From Flavobacterium sasangense DSM 21067 (GTDB taxonomy: Bacteria > Bacteroidota > Bacteroidia > Flavobacteriales > Flavobacteriaceae), in contig NZ_JMLU01000027.1 of the NCBI RefSeq assembly GCF_000686885.1, positions 1 to 41,642 of the forward strand: a stretch of 41,642 bases of DNA. Direction: 5' to 3'. The notes beneath the pieces were generated by a model that was not told where the DNA came from, searched no databases, and saw only the letters and a program-made list of their open reading frames with translations. The translations under genes were made by a program, and so were the position numbers. Shown here in pieces: positions 30,464-39,066 of the stretch (its first letter is position 1; every line of letters begins with the position of its first letter).

Positions 30464-31561
30464 ATGATCAACAGAATTACAATTCAAGCATACCAAGTAG
30501 GTTTGGTATTTGAAAAAGGAAAATTAATTAACGTATTAGAAGCCGGTTCTTATTGGATTTTAGGCAATAAAAAAGTTTATTTATATGAAATGAAGCAATC
30601 GTTTGTAGCGCCAATAGAATTAACGATTTTATTGCAAAATGAAAAGTTAGCTTCTCTTTTAGAAGTAATCGAAATTACCGATAACGAAATCGCTTTATAC
30701 TATGTAAATGGCATGTTTAAAGAGGTATTAACTACTGGTAGATATGCGTTTTGGAAAGGTTATTTAGACAATACATTTACAAAAATTGATTTGTCTAAAG
30801 TTGAAATTACAGAAGCGGTTCCAGTGGCTTTGTTAGAAAACATCAAAGTGCGTGCCTACACCAGAAAATATCAAGTATTGAACTTTGAGAAAGGTTTGTT
30901 GTTTGTAAATGGTGCTTTTGTAAAAGAATTGGCCGCTGGAAATTACTATTTCTGGAACAACGCCATTCCAATTGAAGTTAAAAACGTAGATATTCGTCAG
31001 CAACAAATGGAAATTGCAGGTCAAGAATTATTGACAAAAGATAAAGCAACCTTGCGTATTAACTTCTTTGTTCGTTACCAAGTAATTGACGCGGTTAAAG
31101 CTTTGGTAAACAACAAAGAATATGACAAACAGTTGTATGTGTTGATGCAATTGGCTTTACGCGCTTTAGTTGGTAGCTACACATTAGATGAGTTGTTGAA
31201 CAAAAAAGACACAATTTCAAAAGAAATTTTGGAAAACATGTTGGATAAAATCAATGCCTTAGGTTTAAGTGTTGCTGATGCTGGAATTAGAGATGTTATT
31301 TTGCCTGGTGATATGAAAGAAATCATGAATCAGGTATTGGTAGCGGAGAAAAAAGCACAAGCCAACAGTATTATGAGACGGGAAGAAACAGCTGCGATGC
31401 GTAGCATGTTGAATACCGCTAAATTAATGGAAGAAAACGAAATGTTGTGGAAATTAAAAGAGATGGAATACGTAGAAAAAATCGCAGATCGAATTGGTGA
31501 AATCACCATTTCAGGAAGTGGTAACGTAATCAGTCAATTGAAAGACATTTTCGTTAAATAA
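30464..31561 (+). CDS. slipin-family SPFH/band-7 protein
   Basis: The 365-residue protein has an SPFH domain in its second half: VDIRQQQMEIAGQELLTKDKATLRINFFVRYQV near 175-210, then the AQANSIMRREETAAMRSMLNTAKL helix near 305-330. The first half contains three related beta units (VGLVFEKGKLINVLEAGSYWI, IALYYVNGMFKEVLTTGRYAFW, LLFVNGAFVKELAAGNYYFW near 12, 77 and 142). It lacks the usual N-terminal transmembrane anchor, so membrane attachment, if any, is through the repeats. Slipins are found near RNA repair genes including rtcB operons. It follows the tRNA remnants and has its own terminator. Confidence 0.85.
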   Translation: MINRITIQAYQVGLVFEKGKLINVLEAGSYWILGNKKVYLYEMKQSFVAPIELTILLQNEKLASLLEVIEITDNEIALYYVNGMFKEVLTTGRYAFWKGYLDNTFTKIDLSKVEITEAVPVALLENIKVRAYTRKYQVLNFEKGLLFVNGAFVKELAAGNYYFWNNAIPIEVKNVDIRQQQMEIAGQELLTKDKATLRINFFVRYQVIDAVKALVNNKEYDKQLYVLMQLALRALVGSYTLDELLNKKDTISKEILENMLDKINALGLSVADAGIRDVILPGDMKEIMNQVLVAEKKAQANSIMRREETAAMRSMLNTAKLMEENEMLWKLKEMEYVEKIADRIGEITISGSGNVISQLKDIFVK

Positions 31562-31563
31562 TC

Positions 31564-31597
31564 AAAACCTCGGAATTTATTTTTCGAGGTTTTTAAA
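31564..31597 (+). terminator. terminator after the slipin gene
   Basis: aaaacctcg (31564-31572) and cgaggtttt (31585-31593) form a 9-bp stem followed by T-rich sequence, 3 bases after the stop. Confidence 0.85.
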
Positions 31598-31608
31598 AAC
31601 TAAGAAAA

Positions 31609-31704
31609 ATGAAAGAAGATAATAATAACGATATGATAATGACTTTGATAAAAGTCGCTATCATGTTTGTAAAAATCGCAATGGTGTTGAGCCAATTGGA
31701 TTGA
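31609..31704 (+). CDS. 31-aa hydrophobic peptide
   Basis: ATG at 31609 gives a 31-residue peptide: an acidic-polar start (MKEDNNND) then about 20 hydrophobic residues with lysines at two positions (MIMTLIKVAIMFVKIAMVLS) and LD at the end. An A-rich, weakly purine-rich stretch (ctaagaaaa) precedes it. Its form is that of a small membrane peptide, which in bacteria are often toxins or partners of membrane proteins; it follows the slipin terminator by 12 bases. Function unknown and coding status not certain. Confidence 0.4.
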   Translation: MKEDNNNDMIMTLIKVAIMFVKIAMVLSQLD

Positions 31705-31724
31705 AAATAACTAAAAAAAAGAAG

Positions 31725-32648
31725 CTACATCGTCTCGTACCAACTAAACTTGGAATGAATAATTGCTTCTTTTTCTTTTTTTAAATAATCTAAATAGGCT
31801 AGGGCGGCTGGGTTGTGGTTTTTACCTTTTACCCAAATCAAACTCCAGTCGGTTTTAATAGGTAATCCTTTTAACGGAATGATTTGTAAGTCCTTGTTTT
31901 GTATTTCTTTACGAATCCCAATTAAAGGCATAATTGAATATCCTAGACCTGCTAAAATTGCTTGCTTAACTGCTTCATTTGAGGTTAATTCCATTCGTTT
32001 ACTAATCTTAAAATCTTGTTGCACGATGAAACGTTCCATGGTTTGGCGTGTTCCAGAACCGTTTTCTCTAAACAATAACGGACGATTTTGTAGTATATCT
32101 TCAATTTTATTTTTCTTGGCAAAATCTTCTTCCATATTCCCAACTAAAAACAACTTGTTTTGCATCAAATCAATTTTTTCTACTTTCATTTTTTCGGGAA
32201 GAATCGAAACCAAAGCAAAATCTACTTCATTATTTTGCAAACTTTTTACCACTTTATTTTTATTGGTTACATCCATTTCTAATTCCACTCCTGGATGCAT
32301 TTTTAAAAAATCAGCTAAGAAGTAAGGCATTACATATTTTCCCGTAGACACAACCGAAATTTTTATTTTACCAAAAAGCTGTCCTTTATAAGCTAACGTT
32401 TTATAATCGATAGTATTGACTTGTTGCAATATTTGTTCGGCTGCTTCGGCTATTTCTTTACCAAAATCGGTTACATAAATCTTTCTTCCCACGACTTCTG
32501 TTAGTGGAATTTCAAATTGATCTTGAAAATTTTTTAATTGAATAGAAACCGCAGGTTGGGTCAAATGCAACTCTTCGGAAGCCTTAGTAACACTTTGATT
32601 TTGTACTACTTTCAAGAATATACGTAACTGGTTTAAGGTGTAATTCAT
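31725..32648 (-). CDS. LysR-family transcriptional regulator
   Basis: The 307-residue protein has the LysR N-terminal winged helix (about 1-60: LNQLRIFLKVVQNQSVTKASEELHLTQPAVS) and a type II periplasmic-binding-like effector domain from about 90 (KISVSTGKYVMPYFLADFLKMHPGVELEM). Such regulators act as tetramers and respond to small metabolites. It is divergent from isocitrate dehydrogenase, with a TATATTTG box at 32680-32673 on its own strand. The target gene is unknown; icd is the first candidate by position. Confidence 0.92.
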   Translation of the reverse strand: MNYTLNQLRIFLKVVQNQSVTKASEELHLTQPAVSIQLKNFQDQFEIPLTEVVGRKIYVTDFGKEIAEAAEQILQQVNTIDYKTLAYKGQLFGKIKISVVSTGKYVMPYFLADFLKMHPGVELEMDVTNKNKVVKSLQNNEVDFALVSILPEKMKVEKIDLMQNKLFLVGNMEEDFAKKNKIEDILQNRPLLFRENGSGTRQTMERFIVQQDFKISKRMELTSNEAVKQAILAGLGYSIMPLIGIRKEIQNKDLQIIPLKGLPIKTDWSLIWVKGKNHNPAALAYLDYLKKEKEAIIHSKFSWYETM

Positions 32649-32672
32649 AAAAATATTTTATATAATGTATAG

Positions 32673-32680
32673 CAAATATA
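32673..32680 (-). promoter_or_regulatory. LysR gene promoter -7 box TATATTTG
   Basis: Minus-strand TATATTTG 24 bases upstream of the LysR ATG in the divergent spacer; a match to the -7 consensus. Confidence 0.45.
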
Positions 32681-32732
32681 AATAAAAATATATGAATTAA
32701 AGTGCAGAGATTTGCATAAAAATAATCAAAAC

Positions 32733-34163
32733 ATGAGAAAAGTTACGATTGCTAAAGGAGACGGAATTGGTCCAGAAATCATGGAAGCGGTTCTAAAGAT
32801 TATTAAAAAATCAAATGCTCCCATTGATTTTGAAGAAATTGAAATTGGAGAAAAAGTGTATTTGGGTGGGAATACTTCAGGAATTTCAGATGCTTCATGG
32901 GATGTCATCCGAAAAAACAAAGTATTGCTAAAAGCACCGATTACAACTCCTCAAGGTGGAGGATACAAAAGTTTAAATGTTACGATGCGAAAAGCATTAG
33001 GATTGTTTGCTAACATTCGACCTTGTGTCTCGTTTCATCCTTTTGTAGCTACTAATTTTCCAAATCTAGATGTGGTAATTGTTCGTGAAAATGAAGAAGA
33101 TTTGTATGCTGGAATTGAACACCAACAAACAGATGAAGTAGTACAATGCTTAAAATTGATAAGTCGTCCAGGTTGCGAAAAAATCATTCGTTATGCCTTT
33201 GAATATGCACAAAACTATGGTCGTAAAAAAGTGACTTGTTTCAGTAAAGACAACATCATGAAGCAAACCGATGGTTTATTCCACCAAGTTTTCAAGGAAA
33301 TTGCTATGGAATATCCTAACATAGAAGCGAATCACATGATTGTCGACATCGGAACGGCTTATTTAGCAGATCATCCAGAGAAATTTGACGTGATTGTAAC
33401 TTCAAATTTATACGGTGATATCATATCGGATGTCGCGGCACAAATTGCAGGTTCGGTTGGATTAGCGGGTTCGGTAAACATTGGAAATGAGTGTTCTATG
33501 TTTGAAGCGATTCATGGTTCGGCTCCAGATATTGCGGGACAAAATATTGCCAATCCATCAGGATTATTACAAGCAGCAATTGCAATGTTATATCACTTAG
33601 GTTATACCACTGAAGCTACTAAAATTCAAAATGCTTGGTTAAAAACCTTAGAAGACGGAATTCATACAGCAGATATTTATAACGATAAATTGAGTAAGCA
33701 ATTGGTAGGAACTTCTGAATTTGCTGATGCTGTAATTGCTAATTTCGATAAAGTACCAAGTATTTTAAAAGCGGTAACGCCACCTAAAAATTCAGTTATT
33801 CAATTACCAGAATACAAAAGAAAAGAAGCTTCTCAAAAAGAATTATTAGGCGTGGATTTATTTGTACACTGGAGTGGATTGGATGCTAACATTTTAGCTG
33901 AAAAACTTCAAGCCCTGACTACCGAAAAAATGGATTTAGTCATGATTTCTAATCGAGGAGTCAAAGTTTGGCCTAATGGCTTTTCGGAAACGTTTTGTAC
34001 CGATCATTGGAGATGCCGTTTTCAGTCGAATCAACCGCTTGAAAAGAATGTAATTGTAACACTGCTGGGTAAGGCAATTGATTTAGGTATTGATGTAATT
34101 AAAACTGAAAATCTATATCAATTCAATGGAGTGAAAGCGTATTCCATGGGACAAGGTCAATAA
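32733..34163 (+). CDS. icd: isocitrate dehydrogenase (NADP-type, long Thermus-like form)
   Basis: I start at ATG 32733 because the upstream TTG at 32712 would add seven residues ahead of the normal MRKVTIAKGDGIGPEI N-terminus. The 476-residue enzyme has the isocitrate/isopropylmalate dehydrogenase fold: LFANIRPC near 90, VIVRENEEDLYAGIEH near 113, SNLYGDIISDVAAQIAGS near 230 and EAIHGSAPDIAG near 260, and an extra C-terminal domain (LFVHWSGLDA onward) seen in longer IDH forms. It oxidatively decarboxylates isocitrate to 2-oxoglutarate in the TCA cycle. Cofactor choice is inferred from the family. Confidence 0.88.
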   Translation: MRKVTIAKGDGIGPEIMEAVLKIIKKSNAPIDFEEIEIGEKVYLGGNTSGISDASWDVIRKNKVLLKAPITTPQGGGYKSLNVTMRKALGLFANIRPCVSFHPFVATNFPNLDVVIVRENEEDLYAGIEHQQTDEVVQCLKLISRPGCEKIIRYAFEYAQNYGRKKVTCFSKDNIMKQTDGLFHQVFKEIAMEYPNIEANHMIVDIGTAYLADHPEKFDVIVTSNLYGDIISDVAAQIAGSVGLAGSVNIGNECSMFEAIHGSAPDIAGQNIANPSGLLQAAIAMLYHLGYTTEATKIQNAWLKTLEDGIHTADIYNDKLSKQLVGTSEFADAVIANFDKVPSILKAVTPPKNSVIQLPEYKRKEASQKELLGVDLFVHWSGLDANILAEKLQALTTEKMDLVMISNRGVKVWPNGFSETFCTDHWRCRFQSNQPLEKNVIVTLLGKAIDLGIDVIKTENLYQFNGVKAYSMGQGQ

Positions 34164-34171
34164 AAAATGCA

Positions 34172-34369
34172 ATGAAAAAGAAAATATTACAATTCGCACT
34201 GATTTTGTGTGTAATGCTCATTACTTATTTAGTTCTTAAAATAATAACGACCACTGATGTTATTTACAGAGAGCTATTTGCAGGATTATCGATTTTAGTT
34301 TTATTAACCACATTACGTTTAATTAACAATTTATCAGAAACTAAGTATGGAAACCATGAAGAAAATTAA
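34172..34369 (+). CDS. small two-helix membrane protein
   Basis: The 65-residue protein has two hydrophobic segments (about 6-24 ILQFALILCVMLITYLVLK; about 34-50 LFAGLSILVLLTTLRLI) and a polar C-terminus. Family not recognised. It begins 8 bases after the isocitrate dehydrogenase stop and overlaps the next gene by 14 to 23 bases, so these are co-transcribed. Confidence 0.6.
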   Translation: MKKKILQFALILCVMLITYLVLKIITTTDVIYRELFAGLSILVLLTTLRLINNLSETKYGNHEEN

Positions 34370-34625
34370 TTTGATGAATGGCGAGTTTAACTCGATTGAA
34401 GCACGCGAAATCTTACTAGATATGTGCAACAAAAATATCAATTTCAATAAGGTACAAAATTTTAGCTCTCAGATTCGTTTTGGAGAAGATGATGAAAAAG
34501 CATTAAATCGAATTAATCAATTAAAAGAAAGTGTAAGTAGTATTACTGAAATTTTAGAAGAAGCGAAAGCTCACAATAAAAAACTGAAAATTAAATCGTT
34601 CATAGAAATCGAGTATGAAGACTAA
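34347..34625 (+). CDS. unknown 92-aa protein
   Basis: The mainly helical, acidic protein (helices at ARE-ILLDMCNKN, EKALNRINQLKES and TEILEEAKAHNKK) has no signal peptide or membrane segment. I do not recognise the family. The start may instead be the ATG at 34356 (fourth residue); both lie inside the preceding gene. Its end overlaps the DUF6671-like gene by 11 bases, so the three are translationally coupled. Confidence 0.6.
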   Translation: METMKKINLMNGEFNSIEAREILLDMCNKNINFNKVQNFSSQIRFGEDDEKALNRINQLKESVSSITEILEEAKAHNKKLKIKSFIEIEYED

Positions 34626-35469
34626 ACCTGATTTTTTTTCGGGCCGTCGTTTGCTCATTGTTACGAAACATGAAAAGGAAGCAGTCCTAGCTCCTTTACT
34701 TGAAGAAGCTCTTGGCGTAACTTGTTTTGTAGCAAAAGACTTTGATACGGATAGTTTAGGCACTTTTTCAGGAGAAATTGCTCGAAAAGATGATGCTTTA
34801 ACAACGCTCAGAAAAAAATGTTGGAAAGGTATGAAATCAGAAGGTTTTGATTTTGCAGTAGCCACTGAAGGTTCGTTTGGGAATCATCCCACTGTGTTTT
34901 TTGCACCTGCTAATGACGAATTAATCATGCTGGTAGATAAAAAACATAATCTCGAAATTGTAGAACGCGTCTTAAGTATGGAAACCAATTTTGATAGTTC
35001 GGAACTTCATACTCGAGATGAGTTAAAAGCTTTTTTAGACAAAGTACAATTTCCTTCGCATGGTGTTATTTTGAAAAATGCTGCTGAAAATTGGACTAAA
35101 ATTTATAAAAATATTACCGATTATGATTCGGTTGAAACCAAATTTGATGAAATAATTGCTTCAAATAGTTCGTGTTTCATAGAAACGGACATGCGTGCTA
35201 TGTATAATCCAACCCGAATGAAGGTTATAAATGAAGTTTGTTTTAAGTTAATCAACAAATTACATTCGGTTTGTCCCGAATGTTTATTTCCCGGCTTTGG
35301 CGTGGTTGGAGCTGAAGCCGGTTTGTTATGTAGCAGTTGTTCAATGCCAACACGCTCCACATCGGCTCATATATATAAATGCCAACATTGTAATTACGAA
35401 TCTAAAGTTTTGTATCCGAATGGAAAGAAAACTGAAGATCCAATGTATTGCGATTTTTGTAACCCATAA
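34615..35469 (+). CDS. DUF6671-like protein with C-terminal zinc ribbons
   Basis: The 284-residue protein starts with an alpha-beta domain (RRLLIVTKHEKEAVLAPLLEE, then FVAKDFDTDSLGTFSGEI, and FAVATEGSFGNHP near 82) and ends with eight cysteines in pairs (CPEC, CSSC, CQHC, CDFC, about 222-283), which should bind two zinc ions. I believe this matches DUF6671, but there is no known activity. It lies 5 bases before the TsaC/Sua5 gene. Confidence 0.7.
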   Translation: MKTKPDFFSGRRLLIVTKHEKEAVLAPLLEEALGVTCFVAKDFDTDSLGTFSGEIARKDDALTTLRKKCWKGMKSEGFDFAVATEGSFGNHPTVFFAPANDELIMLVDKKHNLEIVERVLSMETNFDSSELHTRDELKAFLDKVQFPSHGVILKNAAENWTKIYKNITDYDSVETKFDEIIASNSSCFIETDMRAMYNPTRMKVINEVCFKLINKLHSVCPECLFPGFGVVGAEAGLLCSSCSMPTRSTSAHIYKCQHCNYESKVLYPNGKKTEDPMYCDFCNP

Positions 35470-35474
35470 AAGAA

Positions 35475-36428
35475 ATGATAAGTACAGATATTAATTTAGC
35501 AGTTCAGCATCTTAATGAAAATGGAATCATAGGTTTTCCAACCGAAACCGTTTACGGATTGGCAGGAAATGCTTTTGAAACCGAAGCCATTCATAAAATA
35601 TTTGACGTAAAAAAGCGTCCTACTTTTAATCCCTTAATCGTTCACATTAAAGGAATTGAAGATTTGGAACAGGTTGCGCAAGAAATTCCGCCAATGGCTT
35701 ATGAATTGGCAAATGCTTTTTGGCCTGGACCCTTGACTTTAATTTTAAAAAAGCAACCTCACATTCCAGATTTAGTCACAGCAAATCAAGATACAGTTGC
35801 GGTTCGTGTTCCGAATCATCCTGTGGCTTTAGAGCTTTTAAAACATTTAGATTTTCCTTTGGTCGCTCCAAGTGCTAATCCTTTTACTAGTATAAGTCCA
35901 ACAAGCGCTGAACATGTTGAAAATTACTTTGGAAATCAAATCAATGTGGTTTTGGATGGAGGCGAATGTTCGGCTGGAATCGAATCTACGATTGTTGGAT
36001 TTGACAATAATAGAGTAGTGGTATATCGCTTGGGCGCATTAGCCTTGGAAGAAATCGAAAAAGTTTCAGGAAGTGTTATCTTATTAAACAAGAAAGAAAA
36101 GCAACCAATTGCACCCGGAATGTTACTTAAGCATTATTCTCCAAAAACTGATTTTATACTTACAAGAAATGTTCATCAAGAGTTAGAATGGTATTCAGAA
36201 AAGAAAGTAGGATTATTACTTTTTAATTCTTTTTTACCAGAATTTAATATCAATAATCAAATCGTTCTGTCAGAGGAAAGCGATTTAAAACTTGCAGCCT
36301 CGAAATTATACCATGCGATGCATCAATTAGATAAAATGAATTTGGATGTAATCATTGCCGAACGTTTGCCTGAATATGGTTTAGGCGTTTCAATGAATGA
36401 TAGATTAGAACGAGCTTCAAAAAAATAA
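35475..36428 (+). CDS. L-threonylcarbamoyladenylate synthase (TsaC/Sua5 type)
   Basis: The 317-residue enzyme makes threonylcarbamoyl-AMP for the t6A modification of tRNAs that read ANN codons. The YrdC domain (1-200) has PTETVYGLAG, KKRPTFNPLIVHI, FWPGPLTLILKK and APSANPF; a linker (APGMLLKHYSPK) leads to a Sua5 domain (about 225-317). Length and layout are of the Sua5 type rather than the short TsaC. It overlaps no neighbour but follows the zinc-ribbon gene by 5 bases, so they are probably co-transcribed. Confidence 0.93.
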   Translation: MISTDINLAVQHLNENGIIGFPTETVYGLAGNAFETEAIHKIFDVKKRPTFNPLIVHIKGIEDLEQVAQEIPPMAYELANAFWPGPLTLILKKQPHIPDLVTANQDTVAVRVPNHPVALELLKHLDFPLVAPSANPFTSISPTSAEHVENYFGNQINVVLDGGECSAGIESTIVGFDNNRVVVYRLGALALEEIEKVSGSVILLNKKEKQPIAPGMLLKHYSPKTDFILTRNVHQELEWYSEKKVGLLLFNSFLPEFNINNQIVLSEESDLKLAASKLYHAMHQLDKMNLDVIIAERLPEYGLGVSMNDRLERASKK

Positions 36429-36450
36429 CACCACAATTAAAAATTAAAAA

Positions 36451-37413
36451 ATGGATTTAAATTTATTATTAGAAAACCTGACGAACCCTGCTTTACTTTA
36501 CTTTATTTTAGGAATTATTGCTGTGTATTTGAAAAGCGATTTAGAAATACCCAATAACTCTTCAAAATTTATTTCGCTGTATTTACTTTTTGCAATTGGA
36601 TTTAAAGGCGGACAAGAATTATCGCATGAAACCATAAATAGTGAAGTTATTTGGTCGATGTTGTTTGGAATTTCTATAGCTATAATAATTCCACTTTATA
36701 CTTTCTTTATCTTAAAACGTAAATTGAATGTATATGATGCGGGAGCTATTGCAGCTGCTTATGGTTCCATTAGCGCGGTAACATTTGTAACTGCAGTTTC
36801 GTATTTAGAATCACATCAATTGTCACTTCATGGCTATATGGTTGCTATTATGGCGCTTATGGAATCGCCTGCGATAATTATTGGTTTGGTTTTAATTTCG
36901 CTTTTCAATAAAGAAAAAACACAAAAAATTAATAAACTAGAAATTTTAGGGCATTCTTTCACCAATGGTAGTGTTCTTTTGATATTAGGTAGTTTAGTTA
37001 TCGGATTTTTAGCCAATGCAAAACAGGCACAAGGAATTCAACCTTTTACAAATGATTTATTCAAAGGATTTTTAGCAATCTTTTTATTAGACATGGGAAT
37101 TACAAGTGGAAAGAAATTAAAATCGTTTTTTGAACATGGCTGGTTTCCATTTGCATTTGCTTTACTGATTCCATTAGTAAACGGTAGTGTTTTTGCTTGG
37201 TTAAGTGGTTTTGTTACTGACGATATTTCAAATCGATTTATCTTTTCTATACTTGCGGCAAGTGCATCTTATATTGCTGTTCCTGCTGCAATGAAAATAA
37301 CAGTTCCGAAAGCTAATCCGGGGTTATTTTTGCCAATGGCATTAGCGATAACGTTTCCTGTAAATATTACTATTGGAATGCCGATATACTTTTACATTGT
37401 GCAACATTTTTAA
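36451..37413 (+). CDS. sodium-dependent bicarbonate permease, SbtA family
   Basis: The 320-residue protein is hydrophobic throughout, with about ten transmembrane segments. LLENLTNPALLYFILGIIA at the N-terminus, the FAIGFKGGQELS block (about 46-57), DAGAIAAAYGSISAVTFVTA (about 97-116) and IAVPAAMKITVPKANPG near the C-terminus mark the SbtA/DUF897 family, which imports bicarbonate with sodium. The gene follows TsaC by 22 bases. Transport of bicarbonate in this organism is inferred from the cyanobacterial members. Confidence 0.85.
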   Translation: MDLNLLLENLTNPALLYFILGIIAVYLKSDLEIPNNSSKFISLYLLFAIGFKGGQELSHETINSEVIWSMLFGISIAIIIPLYTFFILKRKLNVYDAGAIAAAYGSISAVTFVTAVSYLESHQLSLHGYMVAIMALMESPAIIIGLVLISLFNKEKTQKINKLEILGHSFTNGSVLLILGSLVIGFLANAKQAQGIQPFTNDLFKGFLAIFLLDMGITSGKKLKSFFEHGWFPFAFALLIPLVNGSVFAWLSGFVTDDISNRFIFSILAASASYIAVPAAMKITVPKANPGLFLPMALAITFPVNITIGMPIYFYIVQHF

Positions 37414-37528
37414 ATTTTAATTGAATTGATTTTGATACATTTAGATAAAATTGAAGTTATAAAGTGAATGTAGGATTTTTTTTATTCGTACGAAAATTGT
37501 AAATTCGATAAACTTTAAACTAAATTTT

Positions 37529-38218
37529 ATGAACTCAGAAAACAATGTAGTGGTTTCTTATGCAACTGATGCAGATAGAGCTACCTTTTTTAAGAAGACG
37601 TATAGTCATGTTGCCTACGCAATTTTAGCTTTTATGCTAGTAGAATCAATTTTATTACGAATTGTTCCAATGGAATGGATTTTAATGATGATGGGTGGAA
37701 AATTTGTATGGTTGTTTATTTTAGGATTATTTTGGTTGGGTTCTACCTTATCAGACCGATTGGTTTTTCATCCAGATAGAGACAAACAATATTTAGGCTT
37801 AGGTTTATATGTTTTACTTGAAGCCATTATTTTCTTACCCATGATTGCTATGGCAGTTTTGTATTCTGGTAGCGAAATGATTATGCAAGCTGCTTTAATT
37901 ACGTTGTTTATGTTCTCTGGATTAACCGCAGTAGTTTTTATGACAAAAACTGATTTCTCATTTTTAAGAACAGCAATCACTATTGGTGGTTTTGTAGCTT
38001 TAGGAGTTATAGTTGTTGGAGCTATTTTCGGATTTAATTTAGGATTATGGTTTTCTGTTGGGATGGTTGCGTTAGCTTCTGCTAGTATTTTATACCAAAC
38101 TAGTCAAATTAAAGACCAATTCAGTACCGATCAATACGTGGGAGCTTCATTACAATTGTTTGCTTCGATTATGTTATTGTTCTGGTATGTTTTAAGAATT
38201 TTAATGAGTAGAAAATAA
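37529..38218 (+). CDS. Bax inhibitor-1/YccA-family membrane protein
   Basis: The 229-residue protein has seven hydrophobic segments after a short polar N-terminus and the Bax-inhibitor blocks FFKKTYSHVAYAILAFM (about 20-36), YVLLEAIIFLPMIAMAVLY (about 93-111) and SGLTAVVFMTKTDFSFL (about 130-146), ending in a basic C-terminus. Family members are inner-membrane proteins that bind membrane proteases or conduct calcium; the role here is not known. It has its own terminator. Confidence 0.88.
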   Translation: MNSENNVVVSYATDADRATFFKKTYSHVAYAILAFMLVESILLRIVPMEWILMMMGGKFVWLFILGLFWLGSTLSDRLVFHPDRDKQYLGLGLYVLLEAIIFLPMIAMAVLYSGSEMIMQAALITLFMFSGLTAVVFMTKTDFSFLRTAITIGGFVALGVIVVGAIFGFNLGLWFSVGMVALASASILYQTSQIKDQFSTDQYVGASLQLFASIMLLFWYVLRILMSRK

Positions 38219-38238
38219 TTGATTTTCAATTTATATTT

Positions 38239-38275
38239 AAAAACCCTGAAATTTAGTATTTCAGGGTTTTGTTTT
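38239..38275. terminator. terminator between Bax inhibitor-1 and sterol desaturase-like genes
   Basis: A 13-bp perfect stem (38240-38252 with 38258-38270) and loop of 5, with A-run before and T-run after, so it works for both converging genes. Confidence 0.9.
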
Positions 38276-38276
38276 T

Positions 38277-38999
38277 CTATTCTTTATGAACATCTTTAAA
38301 TTGCAACATTTCAAATAATCGTTGTTCTTTTTCATTATCAAATCCGCAAGTAGATTTGAATTCTTTCGGATTTTCGTAAGTTCCGAAAAGCATATCCCAC
38401 CAAACGATATCGCCATAATTATTTGTGTGCTTATCATATTCATGGTGAATTCTGTGCATTTCTGGTCGTTGGAAAATATAACCAACCCATTGCGGTGTTT
38501 TTACATTGGTATGATAAAAGAATTCACCCAAAGCCGTAAAAAGCGTATAAACAGCTCCCGCTTCAACATCTAATCCTAAAGTTGTAAAAACTAAAAGGCT
38601 TCCGATAATTGAATTCACAGTCATTTCTAACGGATGTTTATAAAACGAAGTAATAACTTCTAATCGTTGTGGACTATGATGAATTTGATGAAAATGCGTC
38701 CATAAAAAGTCGATTTTGTGTCTCCATCGATGCCACCAATAAAAGATAAATGTTGCAATAAAATAGGCGATAAGTCCACCCAAAAATGGGTTTACATGAT
38801 TTGAAAGATGAAACAAGGAATATTGAGAAAGCCAAATTTCCCATGTATAACCAGCTAATGTCACAACGCCTAATTGAATAAAGTTAACTGCTAAAACTCT
38901 AATTGTCCACGTAGGAACATCTGGTAATTTCCAACCTGGAATTAATCGCTCTAATAAAAAGCAACCTCCAAAAACGATAAAGATGATGGTAAGTGTCAT
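38277..38999 (-). CDS. sterol desaturase/fatty acid hydroxylase-family protein
   Basis: The 240-residue membrane protein has the family's eight-histidine di-iron motifs: HRWRH (about 89-93), HQIHH (about 104-108) and HRIHHEYDKHTNN (about 182-194), between hydrophobic segments. Such enzymes hydroxylate or desaturate lipids using O2. The substrate is unknown. It converges with the Bax inhibitor-1 gene at a shared terminator and has the Crp/Fnr gene upstream on the same strand. Confidence 0.9.
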   Translation of the reverse strand: MTLTIIFIVFGGCFLLERLIPGWKLPDVPTWTIRVLAVNFIQLGVVTLAGYTWEIWLSQYSLFHLSNHVNPFLGGLIAYFIATFIFYWWHRWRHKIDFLWTHFHQIHHSPQRLEVITSFYKHPLEMTVNSIIGSLLVFTTLGLDVEAGAVYTLFTALGEFFYHTNVKTPQWVGYIFQRPEMHRIHHEYDKHTNNYGDIVWWDMLFGTYENPKEFKSTCGFDNEKEQRLFEMLQFKDVHKE

Positions 39000-39066
39000 A
39001 GTAATTCTTTAATTGATTTCTAAACCAAAATTACTATCGACTAAAGTTACAATTGATGCACCTAAG

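Noticed and set aside
17045..31561. RtcB-type or T4-type RNA ligase in the locus
   Set aside because: I looked for ligase motifs (KxDG nucleotidyl-lysine; RtcB Cys/His metal sites) in the proteins of the locus and saw none.
31813..32325. 170-codon plus-strand frame opposite the LysR gene
   Set aside because: Antisense to a clear LysR effector domain; low-complexity and no domain of its own.
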